Source: an uncultured Solobacterium sp. (GTDB lineage: Bacteria; Bacillota_I; Bacilli_A; Erysipelotrichales; Erysipelotrichaceae). From it: a DNA stretch of 37,597 bases. The position numbers and the translations under genes were made by a program. Positions 14,731 to 23,616 of this stretch are shown here, piece after piece (positions within the stretch are counted from its first letter, which is position 1; every line of letters starts with the position of its first letter). Location of the stretch: the NCBI GenBank assembly GCA_900552125.1, contig URYK01000029.1, positions 1-37,597 of the forward strand. Direction: 5' to 3'. The notes below the pieces were generated by a model, which worked only from the letters and a program-made list of their open reading frames with translations, was not told the DNA's origin and searched no databases.

Positions 14731-15713
14731 AATACTTAAAAAAACACGCTAAGTTTCTGATTAGTACGATTCTGTTAATCTTCGCATTTAATGCCTACTA
14801 CATCTTTTTGATCCCACATACAAATATCCAGTATCTACTTTATCTTGATTTTCTTTGTCTTGTATTTTATGGCCTTTTTATTGGAATAGATGCGTATTTC
14901 TTTTATCAGAAAGAAAAAGAAAAAGAAGCTTTACTACAAAGTCATGATATTATCAGCACGGAATATGATAGCTATGAAAATGCCGATATCACTCAACATG
15001 ATCTAGCCATTCTTCAACAGTTGTTAGATAACCAATTGGAAAGTATCCAGGATTTACAAGACTATATCGCAAAATGGTGTCATGAAGTAAAGATTCCATT
15101 ATCTGCTTTATTATTAATGAATGAAAAGAATGAAGATGAAGAATTAAAACAAGACATGAAAGAACAATTAGAAAGAATAAAAATATACTTAAATAATGCA
15201 TTAGTAGGATGTAAGGCTCAAAGTAATCTATATGATCTATCTATACAAAAAGTAAATCTAAAAGAATGTATACAAACATCCATTAAAAACAATCGTTTCT
15301 TTTTTATAAAAAAACATTTTGATATTCAGCTAGATATAGAAGATGTGACTGTTTTTTCAGATACCGAATGGCTTGTCTATATTTTTGATCAGATTTTCGC
15401 AAATGCTATTAAATACGCCAAAGAAAATGCCTATCTTCACATATGGACGAAACAGAAACAAGACAGCATCTATCTTTTTATCGAAGACCATGGAGAAGGC
15501 ATTCAAGATTATGACTTACCTCGAATTTTTGAAAGAGGATATACCGGTCATAACCATCACAATGGTAAATATAAATCTACAGGTATGGGTCTATATTTAG
15601 TAAAACTTATGACAGATAAACTAGGTCATGGCATCTTTGTGGAAAGTGAAGTTAGTCGTTATACACGTTTTACAATCAAGTTTAAAGATAATCGAAAACA
15701 CTTCTATCTCTAA
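14727..15713 (+). CDS. Intramembrane-sensing histidine kinase, BceS-like
   Basis: Sensor kinase of the Bce class, which has almost no extracellular domain and senses transporter activity. The 328-residue protein has two closely spaced membrane helices (about 9-30 and 36-60), the phosphoacceptor H119 in WCHEVKIPLSAL, an N-box (FANAIKYAKEN), G1 (DHGEGI) and G2 (GMGLYL) ATP-binding motifs. The short loop between helices, the WCHE-x-K-x-P H-box and the neighbouring ABC genes identify the class. Its stop codon lies inside a 17-bp stem preceding the transporter genes. Confidence 0.93.
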   Translation: MKYLKKHAKFLISTILLIFAFNAYYIFLIPHTNIQYLLYLDFLCLVFYGLFIGIDAYFFYQKEKEKEALLQSHDIISTEYDSYENADITQHDLAILQQLLDNQLESIQDLQDYIAKWCHEVKIPLSALLLMNEKNEDEELKQDMKEQLERIKIYLNNALVGCKAQSNLYDLSIQKVNLKECIQTSIKNNRFFFIKKHFDIQLDIEDVTVFSDTEWLVYIFDQIFANAIKYAKENAYLHIWTKQKQDSIYLFIEDHGEGIQDYDLPRIFERGYTGHNHHNGKYKSTGMGLYLVKLMTDKLGHGIFVESEVSRYTRFTIKFKDNRKHFYL

Positions 15714-15741
15714 TCTTACATAAAATGTAAGGTTAGAGATA
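15705..15741 (+). promoter_or_regulatory. 17-bp inverted repeat, candidate BceR operator and/or attenuator
   Basis: Arms 15705-15721 and 15725-15741 pair over 17 positions with one wobble and a three-base loop. The centre contains TTACA (15716-15720) and TGTAA (15726-15730), resembling the inverted half-sites reported for BceR-like regulators, here five bases apart. A weak T-rich stretch follows, so it may also attenuate transcription from the kinase gene. Confidence 0.55.
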
Positions 15742-15783
15742 CTTTTGTAATTTTAGAGTAAGGATTTTTAACTTCCATGGCTT

Positions 15784-15789
15784 TATAAT
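15784..15789 (+). promoter_or_regulatory. -10 element of the BceAB-like transporter genes
   Basis: TATAAT lies 24 bases before the transporter start, with no recognisable -35 (AGGATT at the 17-bp position). A poor -35 fits an activator-dependent promoter served by the inverted repeat 43 bases upstream. Confidence 0.5.
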
Positions 15790-15812
15790 CAAAGCGTAAG
15801 GAGGACAAATAT

Positions 15813-16571
15813 ATGGAACAAAAAATATTAGAAATTAAACATCTGACAAAGACGTATGGCACAAAAGGATTTCATACAAAAGTATTAAAAGGAATCGATT
15901 TAACTATTTATAAACATGACTTCATCGCAATTATGGGTCCAAGCGGCTCTGGTAAAACCACTCTATTAAATCTTTTATCCACCATAGATAAACCTTCACA
16001 AGGTTCTATTCTCTTAGATGCAAAAGATATCACAAAGATTTCCAACAAAGAATTATCAGCACTAAGAAAGGATAAGATTGGTTTTATTTTTCAAGACTAT
16101 AACTTATTAGATACGATGACACTACAAGATAATATCGCCCTTCCATTATCATTAAATGGTGTTTCTAGTAAAAAATGTATTGAAAAAACGAAAGAATTAG
16201 CCGAGATGTTTGGGTTAAAGGATCACCTTACAAAATATCCATATCAGTTATCCGGAGGACAAAAACAAAGAGGTGCAACTGCACGAGCCTTAATCACTAA
16301 TCCGGAAATCATTTTTGCGGATGAACCAACTGGAGCTTTAGACTCCAAATCTAGTCATGATTTACTAGAATGTTTAAAAATGGTGAATGACAATGGTCGT
16401 GCTACAATTCTTATGGTCACACATGATGCCTTTAGTGCTTCTTATGCTAAAGATGTATATATATTAAATGATGGAAACATCAAGTGTAAACTAACTAGAG
16501 GACAAGATCGTAAACAGTTCTATGACCGCATTATTGATATGCAGGCTTCCATGGGGAGTGATTTTGCATGA
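15813..16571 (+). CDS. ABC transporter ATPase, BceA-like
   Basis: Energises the peptide-resistance transporter. The 252-residue protein has Walker A GPSGSGKTT (42-50), the signature LSGGQKQRGATARAL, Walker B IIFADEPTGALDS and the H-loop THD, in the MacB/LolD-like subfamily. AAGGAGG at 15798-15804 supports the start. Its stop overlaps the permease start by four bases (ATGA). With the upstream two-component genes it forms a Bce module, which usually detects and detaches cell-wall-active peptides such as bacitracin or lantibiotics from lipid-bound targets; the specific peptide cannot be read from sequence. Confidence 0.94.
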   Translation: MEQKILEIKHLTKTYGTKGFHTKVLKGIDLTIYKHDFIAIMGPSGSGKTTLLNLLSTIDKPSQGSILLDAKDITKISNKELSALRKDKIGFIFQDYNLLDTMTLQDNIALPLSLNGVSSKKCIEKTKELAEMFGLKDHLTKYPYQLSGGQKQRGATARALITNPEIIFADEPTGALDSKSSHDLLECLKMVNDNGRATILMVTHDAFSASYAKDVYILNDGNIKCKLTRGQDRKQFYDRIIDMQASMGSDFA

Positions 16572-18448
16572 GTATGATGAAATTAGCCTTTCAGAACTTT
16601 AAATCAAGTTTCAAAAGCTATTTATCTTTAATTATTTCCTTAGCCTTTACGATTCTGGTTTTATTTAACTTTATCAATCTGATTGATTCTGGAATACTAG
16701 ATCAGCTTGGAGAATCTAATGCCCGTAATGTAGAAATCATCCTTCAGGTATTATCATTTACAATTGCATGTTTCATGATTTTCTTTATTTGGTATTCCAC
16801 CAACGTATTTCTTACTAAGCGAAAAAAAGAAATTGGAATATACGTATTTATGGGACTATCTAATCAGAAAATAGGCAAACTCTATGCGATAGAAACAATC
16901 CTAATTGGTTTCACATCCTTATTATTAGGAATTGTTTTTGGAATCATAACCTCGCAGTTATTCACCATGATTCTCATGGCAATATCAGAAATAAGTGTTG
17001 AAATTACTTTCCATTTTTCTCTTATGCCAATGCTCATCACATCTATAATTTTCTTCATTATTTACTTTGTATTTGTAGTAAAGGGATATATCAATATTGT
17101 TCGTAGTAGTGTACTAGAGATGGTTTCGGCTAATCGACAAAATGAGTATGTAAAGCAGAATAACACAGTACTGATATTAAAAGCCATAATCGGCATCATT
17201 GTCTTAGCAGTAGGATTTTACCTTGCCACAAAAGAAGCCGGAATGGAAGTTATGGGAAATATTTTATTGGCAACCATTCTTGTGATAATAGGTATTTATC
17301 TTTTATTTGGTGGACTTATTCCTCTAATCTTTCAGACTCTCGCAAAAAATAAAAACTTTCTTTATCAAAAAGAAAGAAATTTATGGATCAATAACATCAT
17401 CTTCCGAATGAAGAAAAATTATCGCACATATGCGATCGTATGTGTTTTAATGTTATGTTCTGTAACTGCTTTAGCTTTTGGATTCTCTATGAAAAACCGC
17501 TACGAAGGTATCGTTCACTTTGAAAACACCTATACTTATCAGGTCATGAGTGATAAATCCGGTTATGAGAATGAATTTAAAGAACTAATAGAAAAAGAAA
17601 ACAAAATTGAATATGCATCGGATATTGAACTGTTAACGATAAATAAAGAAGATACAAATAATAACTATACAATCCCGCTTGCCCTTGTATCATATTCAGA
17701 TATTAAACAGTTAGCAGATGATACAGGAATGGAATTTGACTTAACAGAACCAAAAGATCATGAATATATAGAGCTAAACAGATTGTATGTAATGTCTTTA
17801 ACCAATGATTTCATCGTCAATACCGAGACTATACAAGGTGTAGAATATACTTCCATACAACAGACAACAACACCTTATCTAGGTTATATGCAGGAAGAGA
17901 TGGATTATATGATCGTTAATGATAAAACATTTACACAACTATCATCCATCGGACAATCCATGCATATCTACAATTACAAAATTGAAGATCCCTACAATTT
18001 TGAAGCATCCACAAATGATATTCAATCCAGTAGTCATTGTTTAGGTTTAGTTAAAATAAACCCTGAAAGGGATGAAATCGCATGGTTAAAAATATTATTT
18101 AGTGTATCCATCTTTACCTTTATGGTCTTTATCTTTGCGAGTGGCAGCATCTTATTTATGAAACTATATAATGATGCATTTGAAGAAAAAGAACGATATC
18201 AGGTATTATCTAAACTTGGAATCAGTAAGAAGACATTGAAAAAATCAATTGCGAATGAATTACGATTTGCCTATGCTGTACCATTTCTCATCATGGCAAT
18301 CTCTTCCTATTTCTCAGTGAAAGCCATTGGTAATTTAATGCAGGGAACACTATTATCCGTCAATATTATCAGTGTAATTATTATCTTTATATTTTTCTAT
18401 ATCTGTTATCGCTTTTCACTCATCATTTATCAAAGAAACGTATTATAA
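16568..18448 (+). CDS. ABC transporter permease (FtsX-type), BceB-like
   Basis: Membrane subunit of the peptide sensing and resistance transporter. The 626-residue protein has the BceB plan: about ten membrane helices, with one long extracellular domain (about residues 310-510) between the seventh and eighth helices, which is the part that recognises the peptide and signals to the kinase. An FtsX-like unit is seen at each end, the first with KRKKEIGIYVFMGLSNQKIGKL and the second with EKERYQVLSKLGISKKTLK. Length is near the family norm of about 640. Confidence 0.93.
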   Translation: MSMMKLAFQNFKSSFKSYLSLIISLAFTILVLFNFINLIDSGILDQLGESNARNVEIILQVLSFTIACFMIFFIWYSTNVFLTKRKKEIGIYVFMGLSNQKIGKLYAIETILIGFTSLLLGIVFGIITSQLFTMILMAISEISVEITFHFSLMPMLITSIIFFIIYFVFVVKGYINIVRSSVLEMVSANRQNEYVKQNNTVLILKAIIGIIVLAVGFYLATKEAGMEVMGNILLATILVIIGIYLLFGGLIPLIFQTLAKNKNFLYQKERNLWINNIIFRMKKNYRTYAIVCVLMLCSVTALAFGFSMKNRYEGIVHFENTYTYQVMSDKSGYENEFKELIEKENKIEYASDIELLTINKEDTNNNYTIPLALVSYSDIKQLADDTGMEFDLTEPKDHEYIELNRLYVMSLTNDFIVNTETIQGVEYTSIQQTTTPYLGYMQEEMDYMIVNDKTFTQLSSIGQSMHIYNYKIEDPYNFEASTNDIQSSSHCLGLVKINPERDEIAWLKILFSVSIFTFMVFIFASGSILFMKLYNDAFEEKERYQVLSKLGISKKTLKKSIANELRFAYAVPFLIMAISSYFSVKAIGNLMQGTLLSVNIISVIIIFIFFYICYRFSLIIYQRNVL

Positions 18449-18451
18449 ATT

Positions 18452-18500
18452 AAAGACTCCCAATGATTCTAATAACGAATCAATTGAGAGTCTTTGTTTT
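18452..18500. terminator. Bidirectional terminator between converging genes
   Basis: AAAGACTC (18452-18459) pairs with GAGTCTTT (18488-18495), with an inner CAATGATTC (18461-18469) against GAATCAATTG (18477-18486). T-rich sequence follows on the plus strand; on the minus strand TTTAATTTATAA follows. Confidence 0.8.
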
Positions 18501-20391
18501 ATGCATTCGATGCGGCAACTTTCACTTTACTGAATAATTCAGAAATGATCTTACGTGTCTCATCATCAAATTTAAATACTTCATCATTTGGATTGTCAGT
18601 TCTAGGAATATAAGCGTTGACTCCTTCAAATTCACCTTCAGGACCACTTAAATCATCCATAACTGCTTGATTAGATGAAGTATAACCTACGAAGCTGGAA
18701 TTATCCATAGAACCTTCATAACTAGCAATATAGTTAATGAATTCATGTGCTAAATCCACATTTTTGGCGTTCTTAGGAATAACCATCGCATCACTCCATA
18801 AGTTAGTACCGGTTTCAGGCATGTAATATCCCATGTTTTCATTTTCACTCATTACATAGGTTGCGTCTCCTGAATAAATTAAGCCAAGAGCTTTTCTACC
18901 CTGTGCCATGTTATCGATGATTTCATCAGTAACAATTTCTGGCTCCATAGTTTCTACGCACTGTACAAGCCAGTCATAAGCATCCTGAAGTTCTCCTTCA
19001 TCTTTTGTATTCATAGAATATCCAAGGGCTTTTAATGCCATCATGAAAGAATCACGTTCAGAATCATATAAGTAGATATCTCCCTTATATTTCGTGTCAA
19101 GGAAAATATTAAAGCCTTCATTCTTTAAATCTTCTTCGCTTACTTTCGTCTTGTCATAGACAATACCAACAGTTCCCCAGAAATAAGGAATAGAATATTC
19201 ATTATTTGGATCATATGGCAAGCCTTTAACACCTTCAGCTAAGTTATCTAAACAATTTAGTTTACTTTGATCTAGCTTCTGTAATAAATCTTCTTGAATT
19301 AAACGTTCAATCATATAATCACTAGGAACTAATATATCATAAGATTCACCATTAGCGACTTTGATATACATCTGTTCATTAGAATCAAAGATTTCCATTA
19401 CGACTTTTGCGCCTGTCATTTCTTCAAAATTACTAATGATATTTTCTCCTGTATATTCTCCCCAGTTATAAACATGAAGAGTCTGTCCTTCATAAGGTTT
19501 TGCGCCTGACTTCATATTACGCAATCCAAAACCTATAAATGCAATCACAACTACCAATGCAGTAATAGGAATCCAATGTTTCTTACGTTTTGTATAGGCT
19601 ACTTCCTTTTGTGGACGTTTAGCACGAATCATTGGTACAACATTAATGATAATCAATACGATTGTAATTAAGATAACCACAAGTGTAGATATTGCGTTGA
19701 TACTTGGATTTACACGTTTACTCATCGTATAAACCATGATACTTAAGTTTTTAACACCGCCTCCGGTCACAAAGTAAGAAATGATGAAATCATCAAATGA
19801 CATCGTGAAGGCAATTAATGCACCAGATACGATACCTGGCATGATTTGAGGCACAATAACTTTTGTAAGGGCCTGCCAAGGGGTAGCACCCAAGTCCATG
19901 GCAGCATCAGCTAGGTTTGGATCTAAAGCACGAATTTTAGGCATAACGCTTAAGATTACATATGGTGTACAGAATGCAATATGAGCCAATAGCATGGTCA
20001 TAAACCCTTTTTCCACACGTAATGTAATAAACAACAACATCAATCCGATTGCGGTTACAATTTCTGGATTCATGATTGGAAAATCATTTAACTGTAAAAC
20101 AATCTTTTTCACAATCTTTTTTGATTTCGATAAACCTATAGCACTGATAGTTCCTATGATCGTAGAAATCACGGTAGCTAAAACTGCCACAATAATCGTA
20201 ATATATAAGGATTCCATCATATCACGATTCGCAAACATCTTTTCATACCACATCGTAGAAAATCCTGTAAAATGTGTTAATGATTTGCTAGAGTTGAAAG
20301 AGAAGATAATCATGAATACAATAGGAAGATAGAAGAATATCAGGGCAAGTGTCATGATTACTTTACCAAAAATACGTTTATCTTTTTTCAT
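18499..20391 (-). CDS. potC: PotC-PotD fusion: spermidine/putrescine permease joined to binding protein
   Basis: Inner-membrane and substrate-binding parts of a polyamine importer in one chain. Residues 1-255 are a PotC permease with six helices and the EAA loop DAAMDLGATPWQALTKVIVP (162-181). An extra helix at about 273-290 re-crosses the membrane and places residues 300-630, a PotD-like spermidine/putrescine-binding protein (TLHVYNWGEYTGENII), outside the cell. Separate PotD proteins are normally lipoproteins; here tethering is by fusion. It overlaps potB by four bases and is the last gene of the operon. Confidence 0.94.
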   Translation of the reverse strand: MKKDKRIFGKVIMTLALIFFYLPIVFMIIFSFNSSKSLTHFTGFSTMWYEKMFANRDMMESLYITIIVAVLATVISTIIGTISAIGLSKSKKIVKKIVLQLNDFPIMNPEIVTAIGLMLLFITLRVEKGFMTMLLAHIAFCTPYVILSVMPKIRALDPNLADAAMDLGATPWQALTKVIVPQIMPGIVSGALIAFTMSFDDFIISYFVTGGGVKNLSIMVYTMSKRVNPSINAISTLVVILITIVLIIINVVPMIRAKRPQKEVAYTKRKKHWIPITALVVVIAFIGFGLRNMKSGAKPYEGQTLHVYNWGEYTGENIISNFEEMTGAKVVMEIFDSNEQMYIKVANGESYDILVPSDYMIERLIQEDLLQKLDQSKLNCLDNLAEGVKGLPYDPNNEYSIPYFWGTVGIVYDKTKVSEEDLKNEGFNIFLDTKYKGDIYLYDSERDSFMMALKALGYSMNTKDEGELQDAYDWLVQCVETMEPEIVTDEIIDNMAQGRKALGLIYSGDATYVMSENENMGYYMPETGTNLWSDAMVIPKNAKNVDLAHEFINYIASYEGSMDNSSFVGYTSSNQAVMDDLSGPEGEFEGVNAYIPRTDNPNDEVFKFDDETRKIISELFSKVKVAASNA

Positions 20392-21230
20392 TGTTTCACT
20401 TTCCCCTTTCCACTATTATGAGCATCGATTCTTCTTATCGCATACATACACAGCATCATAATAACCGCCATAATCATGGAAATTGCACTACCAAAGTTCC
20501 ATTCTCCAACAGTAATAAACTGATTTTCAATTACATTACCTATTAAGAAGAATTGTCCTCCACCTAATAATTTAGGGATGAAGAAGGAACTAACAGCTGG
20601 CAGGAATACTAAGGCAATTCCACTTACTACACCAGATAATGATAATGGAAAAGTAACGCGCCAAAATGTCTGTACCTTATTTGCACCTAAATCAGCACTG
20701 GCTTCTAGTAAAGATTTATCCATTTTACATAAAGAAGTATTGATTTGTAGAATCATGAAAGGAATAAAGTTATATACCATACCTAATAGCACAGCACCTT
20801 CTGTATATAACAATTCCTGATCACCTAATCCAAACCATCCAAGAATAGTCTGTACAATACCACCTTCTGATAAAATTCCTATCCAAGCATATGTTCTAAC
20901 TAGCATGTTGATCCACATAGGCAAGGTGATAGCCAATACTAAAATATTACGTACTTTATCAGAACTTTTCGCAATGAAATAGGCAATTGGATAACCTAGT
21001 AATATACAGATAATAGTTGTTTTTATTGCGATTGTAAGTGATCTCCATAAAATCAATAAGAAATCAGGGTCGGTAAAAAATTTCTTAAAATGATCCAATG
21101 TGAAGGAAAAACTAATGATATCATTCCCAGGCTTCGTAAAAGAATATAATAGAATTAAAAGCATAGGAAGAAGTACCATCAGCGCAATCCACACAATATA
21201 AGGAATCGCAAGCTGAGAAAATCGCTTCAT
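20388..21230 (-). CDS. potB: Spermidine/putrescine ABC transporter permease PotB
   Basis: First membrane subunit of the polyamine importer. The 280-residue protein has six predicted helices and the EAA loop (EASADLGANKVQTFWRVTFP, about 175-194) that docks on the ATPase. It begins within the potA stop codon (TAATG) and overlaps the potC-potD fusion by four bases, so the three genes form one translationally coupled operon. Confidence 0.95.
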   Translation of the reverse strand: MKRFSQLAIPYIVWIALMVLLPMLLILLYSFTKPGNDIISFSFTLDHFKKFFTDPDFLLILWRSLTIAIKTTIICILLGYPIAYFIAKSSDKVRNILVLAITLPMWINMLVRTYAWIGILSEGGIVQTILGWFGLGDQELLYTEGAVLLGMVYNFIPFMILQINTSLCKMDKSLLEASADLGANKVQTFWRVTFPLSLSGVVSGIALVFLPAVSSFFIPKLLGGGQFFLIGNVIENQFITVGEWNFGSAISMIMAVIMMLCMYAIRRIDAHNSGKGKVKQ

Positions 21231-22807
21231 TAGAATCCCATCTTTCTCATTACATGAATATCTTCAGGGAAGAATGTCAAGCCGACCTCTTTTCCTTCTT
21301 CCACATAGTCTGTAGTATGAATTTTGAATTCACGTCCAGTTGTTGAGAAAGTAATCTTATAGACACCTTCTGTGATATTTTCATCATCAAAATCATAATC
21401 TACACTAATATCCACAACTTCTTCTTCATTCGATAGTTTCCATCCTTGTGCATTTGCCCAAGTTTTAAGGTCTGTGTCTAACGCAACAGATTCTTTGATT
21501 TCATCTACAGTCTTGAAGAAGTTAAATGCCATAACCGCTTCATTTGCACGCTCATTTTTCACAACTGGCTGGTTTACCACGAAAATAGATTTTGTGACAG
21601 AAGTTCCATTAGAAGTAGAGAATGTAACAGAATATTCTCCTAATTCTTCTTTTAGATCATAATCAATTTTCGCAATAGAAATATAATCATCCGTTTCTGG
21701 ATTCCATGCCTGTGCATCTGCACGAGCTACAATTTCTTTATCATCTAAATCCTTTAGATCTTCAATATCAACATAGAAGTCATTGGCACTGATTTTTTCT
21801 TTTCCATTTTCACTGATGACATCATGATTTCGAATAACGTGCATATTTACAGTAACACTTGTTCCAGGTACTGTTTCCACCATGATTTCATAATGAACTC
21901 CTTTAAATAGCACACTTAATACTTCACCAGTTAGTTTACCATCTTCTACGCTTACTATATCAATATCCTCTGGACGAATAATAATATCAACTGGTTCATC
22001 AGGTTTAAAGTCACGATCTGTACATTCAAAAACTTTATCATCGAATTTTACTTTGTAATCTTCGACCATCTTACCAGGGAAAATATTGCTTTCTCCAATG
22101 AAATTAGCAACATAACGATTTTCTGGTTCATTATAGATTTCCTCTGGTGTCCCAACCTGCTGAATTTCTCCATCCTTCATAACAACGATCTTATCAGACA
22201 TTGTCAAAGCTTCTTCCTGATCATGTGTTACAAAGATAAAGGTAATTCCTACTTCCTGCTGAATTCTTTTCAGCTCATATTGCATTTCTTTACGAAGCTT
22301 TAAATCTAAAGCTCCTAAAGGTTCATCCAGCAACAATACCTTAGGTTCATTAACCAATGCACGAGCAATTGCCACACGCTGCTGCTGACCACCTGACAAC
22401 AAAGTTACATTTTTATTCTCATATCCTTCAAGACCAATCAGCTTCAGCATTTTCATAACCTTCTGCTCAATTACATCTTTACTGATTTTTTTAATTTTCA
22501 AACCAAAAGCAATATTCTGATATACACTCATATGCGGAAATAAAGCATATTTTTGAAATACCGTATTCAATTCACGTTTATGTGGAGGTACTTTACTAAT
22601 ATCTTCGCCATCAAAGATAACGGCTCCTTCATTGGCATCTAAAAAGCCACCTAAGATACGTAAAAGAGTTGTTTTTCCACATCCACTAGGTCCCAAGAGT
22701 GTCACAAACTCATTTTCATAGATATCAAGATTGACACCTTTTAAAACAATTTGTCCGTCGAAATCTTTCACAATGTTTCGAAACTGAATCAGCTTTTTCT
22801 TTTCCAT
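21230..22807 (-). CDS. potA: Polyamine ABC transporter ATPase PotA with inserted C-terminal domain
   Basis: ATPase of the polyamine importer. Residues 1-245 are a standard domain: Walker [10 protein letters not shown] (39-47), signature LSGGQQQR (137-144), Walker [13 protein letters not shown] (157-168), H-loop H195. Usual PotA is about 350-380 residues; this one is 525. The TOBE_2 regulatory domain begins at about 275 (IIIRPEDI) and its last strand occurs only at the very end ([12 protein letters not shown], 509-520). Residues about 331-498 are an insertion of two similar beta-rich units, each with a Trp and a YxxTFST-like strand ([16 protein letters not shown]), resembling Ig-like repeats. 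Confidence 0.93.
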   Translation of the reverse strand: MEKKKLIQFRNIVKDFDGQIVLKGVNLDIYENEFVTLLGPSGCGKTTLLRILGGFLDANEGAVIFDGEDISKVPPHKRELNTVFQKYALFPHMSVYQNIAFGLKIKKISKDVIEQKVMKMLKLIGLEGYENKNVTLLSGGQQQRVAIARALVNEPKVLLLDEPLGALDLKLRKEMQYELKRIQQEVGITFIFVTHDQEEALTMSDKIVVMKDGEIQQVGTPEEIYNEPENRYVANFIGESNIFPGKMVEDYKVKFDDKVFECTDRDFKPDEPVDIIIRPEDIDIVSVEDGKLTGEVLSVLFKGVHYEIMVETVPGTSVTVNMHVIRNHDVISENGKEKISANDFYVDIEDLKDLDDKEIVARADAQAWNPETDDYISIAKIDYDLKEELGEYSVTFSTSNGTSVTKSIFVVNQPVVKNERANEAVMAFNFFKTVDEIKESVALDTDLKTWANAQGWKLSNEEEVVDISVDYDFDDENITEGVYKITFSTTGREFKIHTTDYVEEGKEVGLTFFPEDIHVMRKMGF

Positions 22808-22827
22808 TCTTCAATTTCCCCTTTCTA

Positions 22828-23361
22828 CTAAAACATTGGTGGAGTCGTAATCCACAGTATCTTGGCATCACTATTGCCATTATTGATTAAATAATGACTG
22901 AATTTTCCATCAAGATAAAAGGTTTCTTTAGCCTTCAAACGATATTTATTATTGCCGCGTACTAGTGTTACATTTCCTTTTAAAATATAACCAAATTCTT
23001 CACCGTTATGACATTCCATCACCATACTTTGTTCATGAGGATGTAAAGTCAATAAAATTGGTTCCATTTCATTTTTCTGTGCATTTGGAATTACCCATTC
23101 AATCGTATATCCTTCCTTTTTATCCTCAAAGAAATCCTGAGTCTGAAATACGATTTTTTCTTCCTTTTCTTCTTTGAAAAAATCCGCAAGATTCGTACCT
23201 AATGCTTCTAATAGATCTTCCAATGTTGAAATACTGGGACTCGTTAGATTTCGCTCCACCTGCGAAAGAAAGCCCTTGGTCAGTTCACTTCTTGAGGCAA
23301 GTTCTTCTAACGTAAGGTCATTGCGAAGTCGTAGATCCTTTAATTTTTTTCCGATATCCAT
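22828..23361 (-). CDS. XRE-cupin transcriptional regulator of the pot operon
   Basis: The 177-residue protein has an N-terminal helix-turn-helix (about 5-60, GKKLKDLRLRN...SELTKGFLSQVERN) and a C-terminal cupin (about 105-175, HPHEQSMVMECHNGEEFGYIL). This two-domain type commonly controls polyamine or amino acid genes and binds a small ligand in the cupin. ATG 23361 is chosen because GGAGGT lies seven bases upstream; an in-frame TTG at 23376 overlaps that site. It is the first gene of the operon, 20 bases before potA, so it probably autoregulates. Confidence 0.92.
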   Translation of the reverse strand: MDIGKKLKDLRLRNDLTLEELASRSELTKGFLSQVERNLTSPSISTLEDLLEALGTNLADFFKEEKEEKIVFQTQDFFEDKKEGYTIEWVIPNAQKNEMEPILLTLHPHEQSMVMECHNGEEFGYILKGNVTLVRGNNKYRLKAKETFYLDGKFSHYLINNGNSDAKILWITTPPMF

Positions 23362-23420
23362 CACATGTACCTCCAATATTCAATATACTAAACAAATACT
23401 TTGAAAAATAAAACAAGATT

Positions 23421-23448
23421 ATTATACACATTATTTACAATTATGCAA
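23421..23448 (-). promoter_or_regulatory. Promoter of the XRE-pot operon
   Basis: On the minus strand TTGCAT (23448-23443) and TATAAT (23426-23421) are 16 bp apart. The spacer is largely filled by one arm of the 13-base inverted repeat. Confidence 0.6.
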
Positions 23449-23542
23449 TAAAATATTCAATATTTTTAAAAAAAAGTTCGATGTTAGTAAACTTACATAA
23501 CTTTTCATTTCTAATTTCTTAAAATGAAAATAATTGTAAATA
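23432..23542. promoter_or_regulatory. Separated 13-base inverted repeat, candidate operator pair
   Basis: TATTTACAATTAT (23432-23444) and its exact reverse complement ATAATTGTAAATA (23530-23542) lie 85 bases apart in the divergent intergenic region. The first copy covers the spacer of the pot promoter; the second is upstream of the carboxypeptidase gene. A looping repressor such as the XRE-cupin protein would fit. Confidence 0.5.
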
Positions 23543-23616
23543 GTTTATAGTTTGTCAGAAATATTTTCTTATTTCAATAAACATATGATACAATACTATA
23601 CAAGAGAGGTGATATC

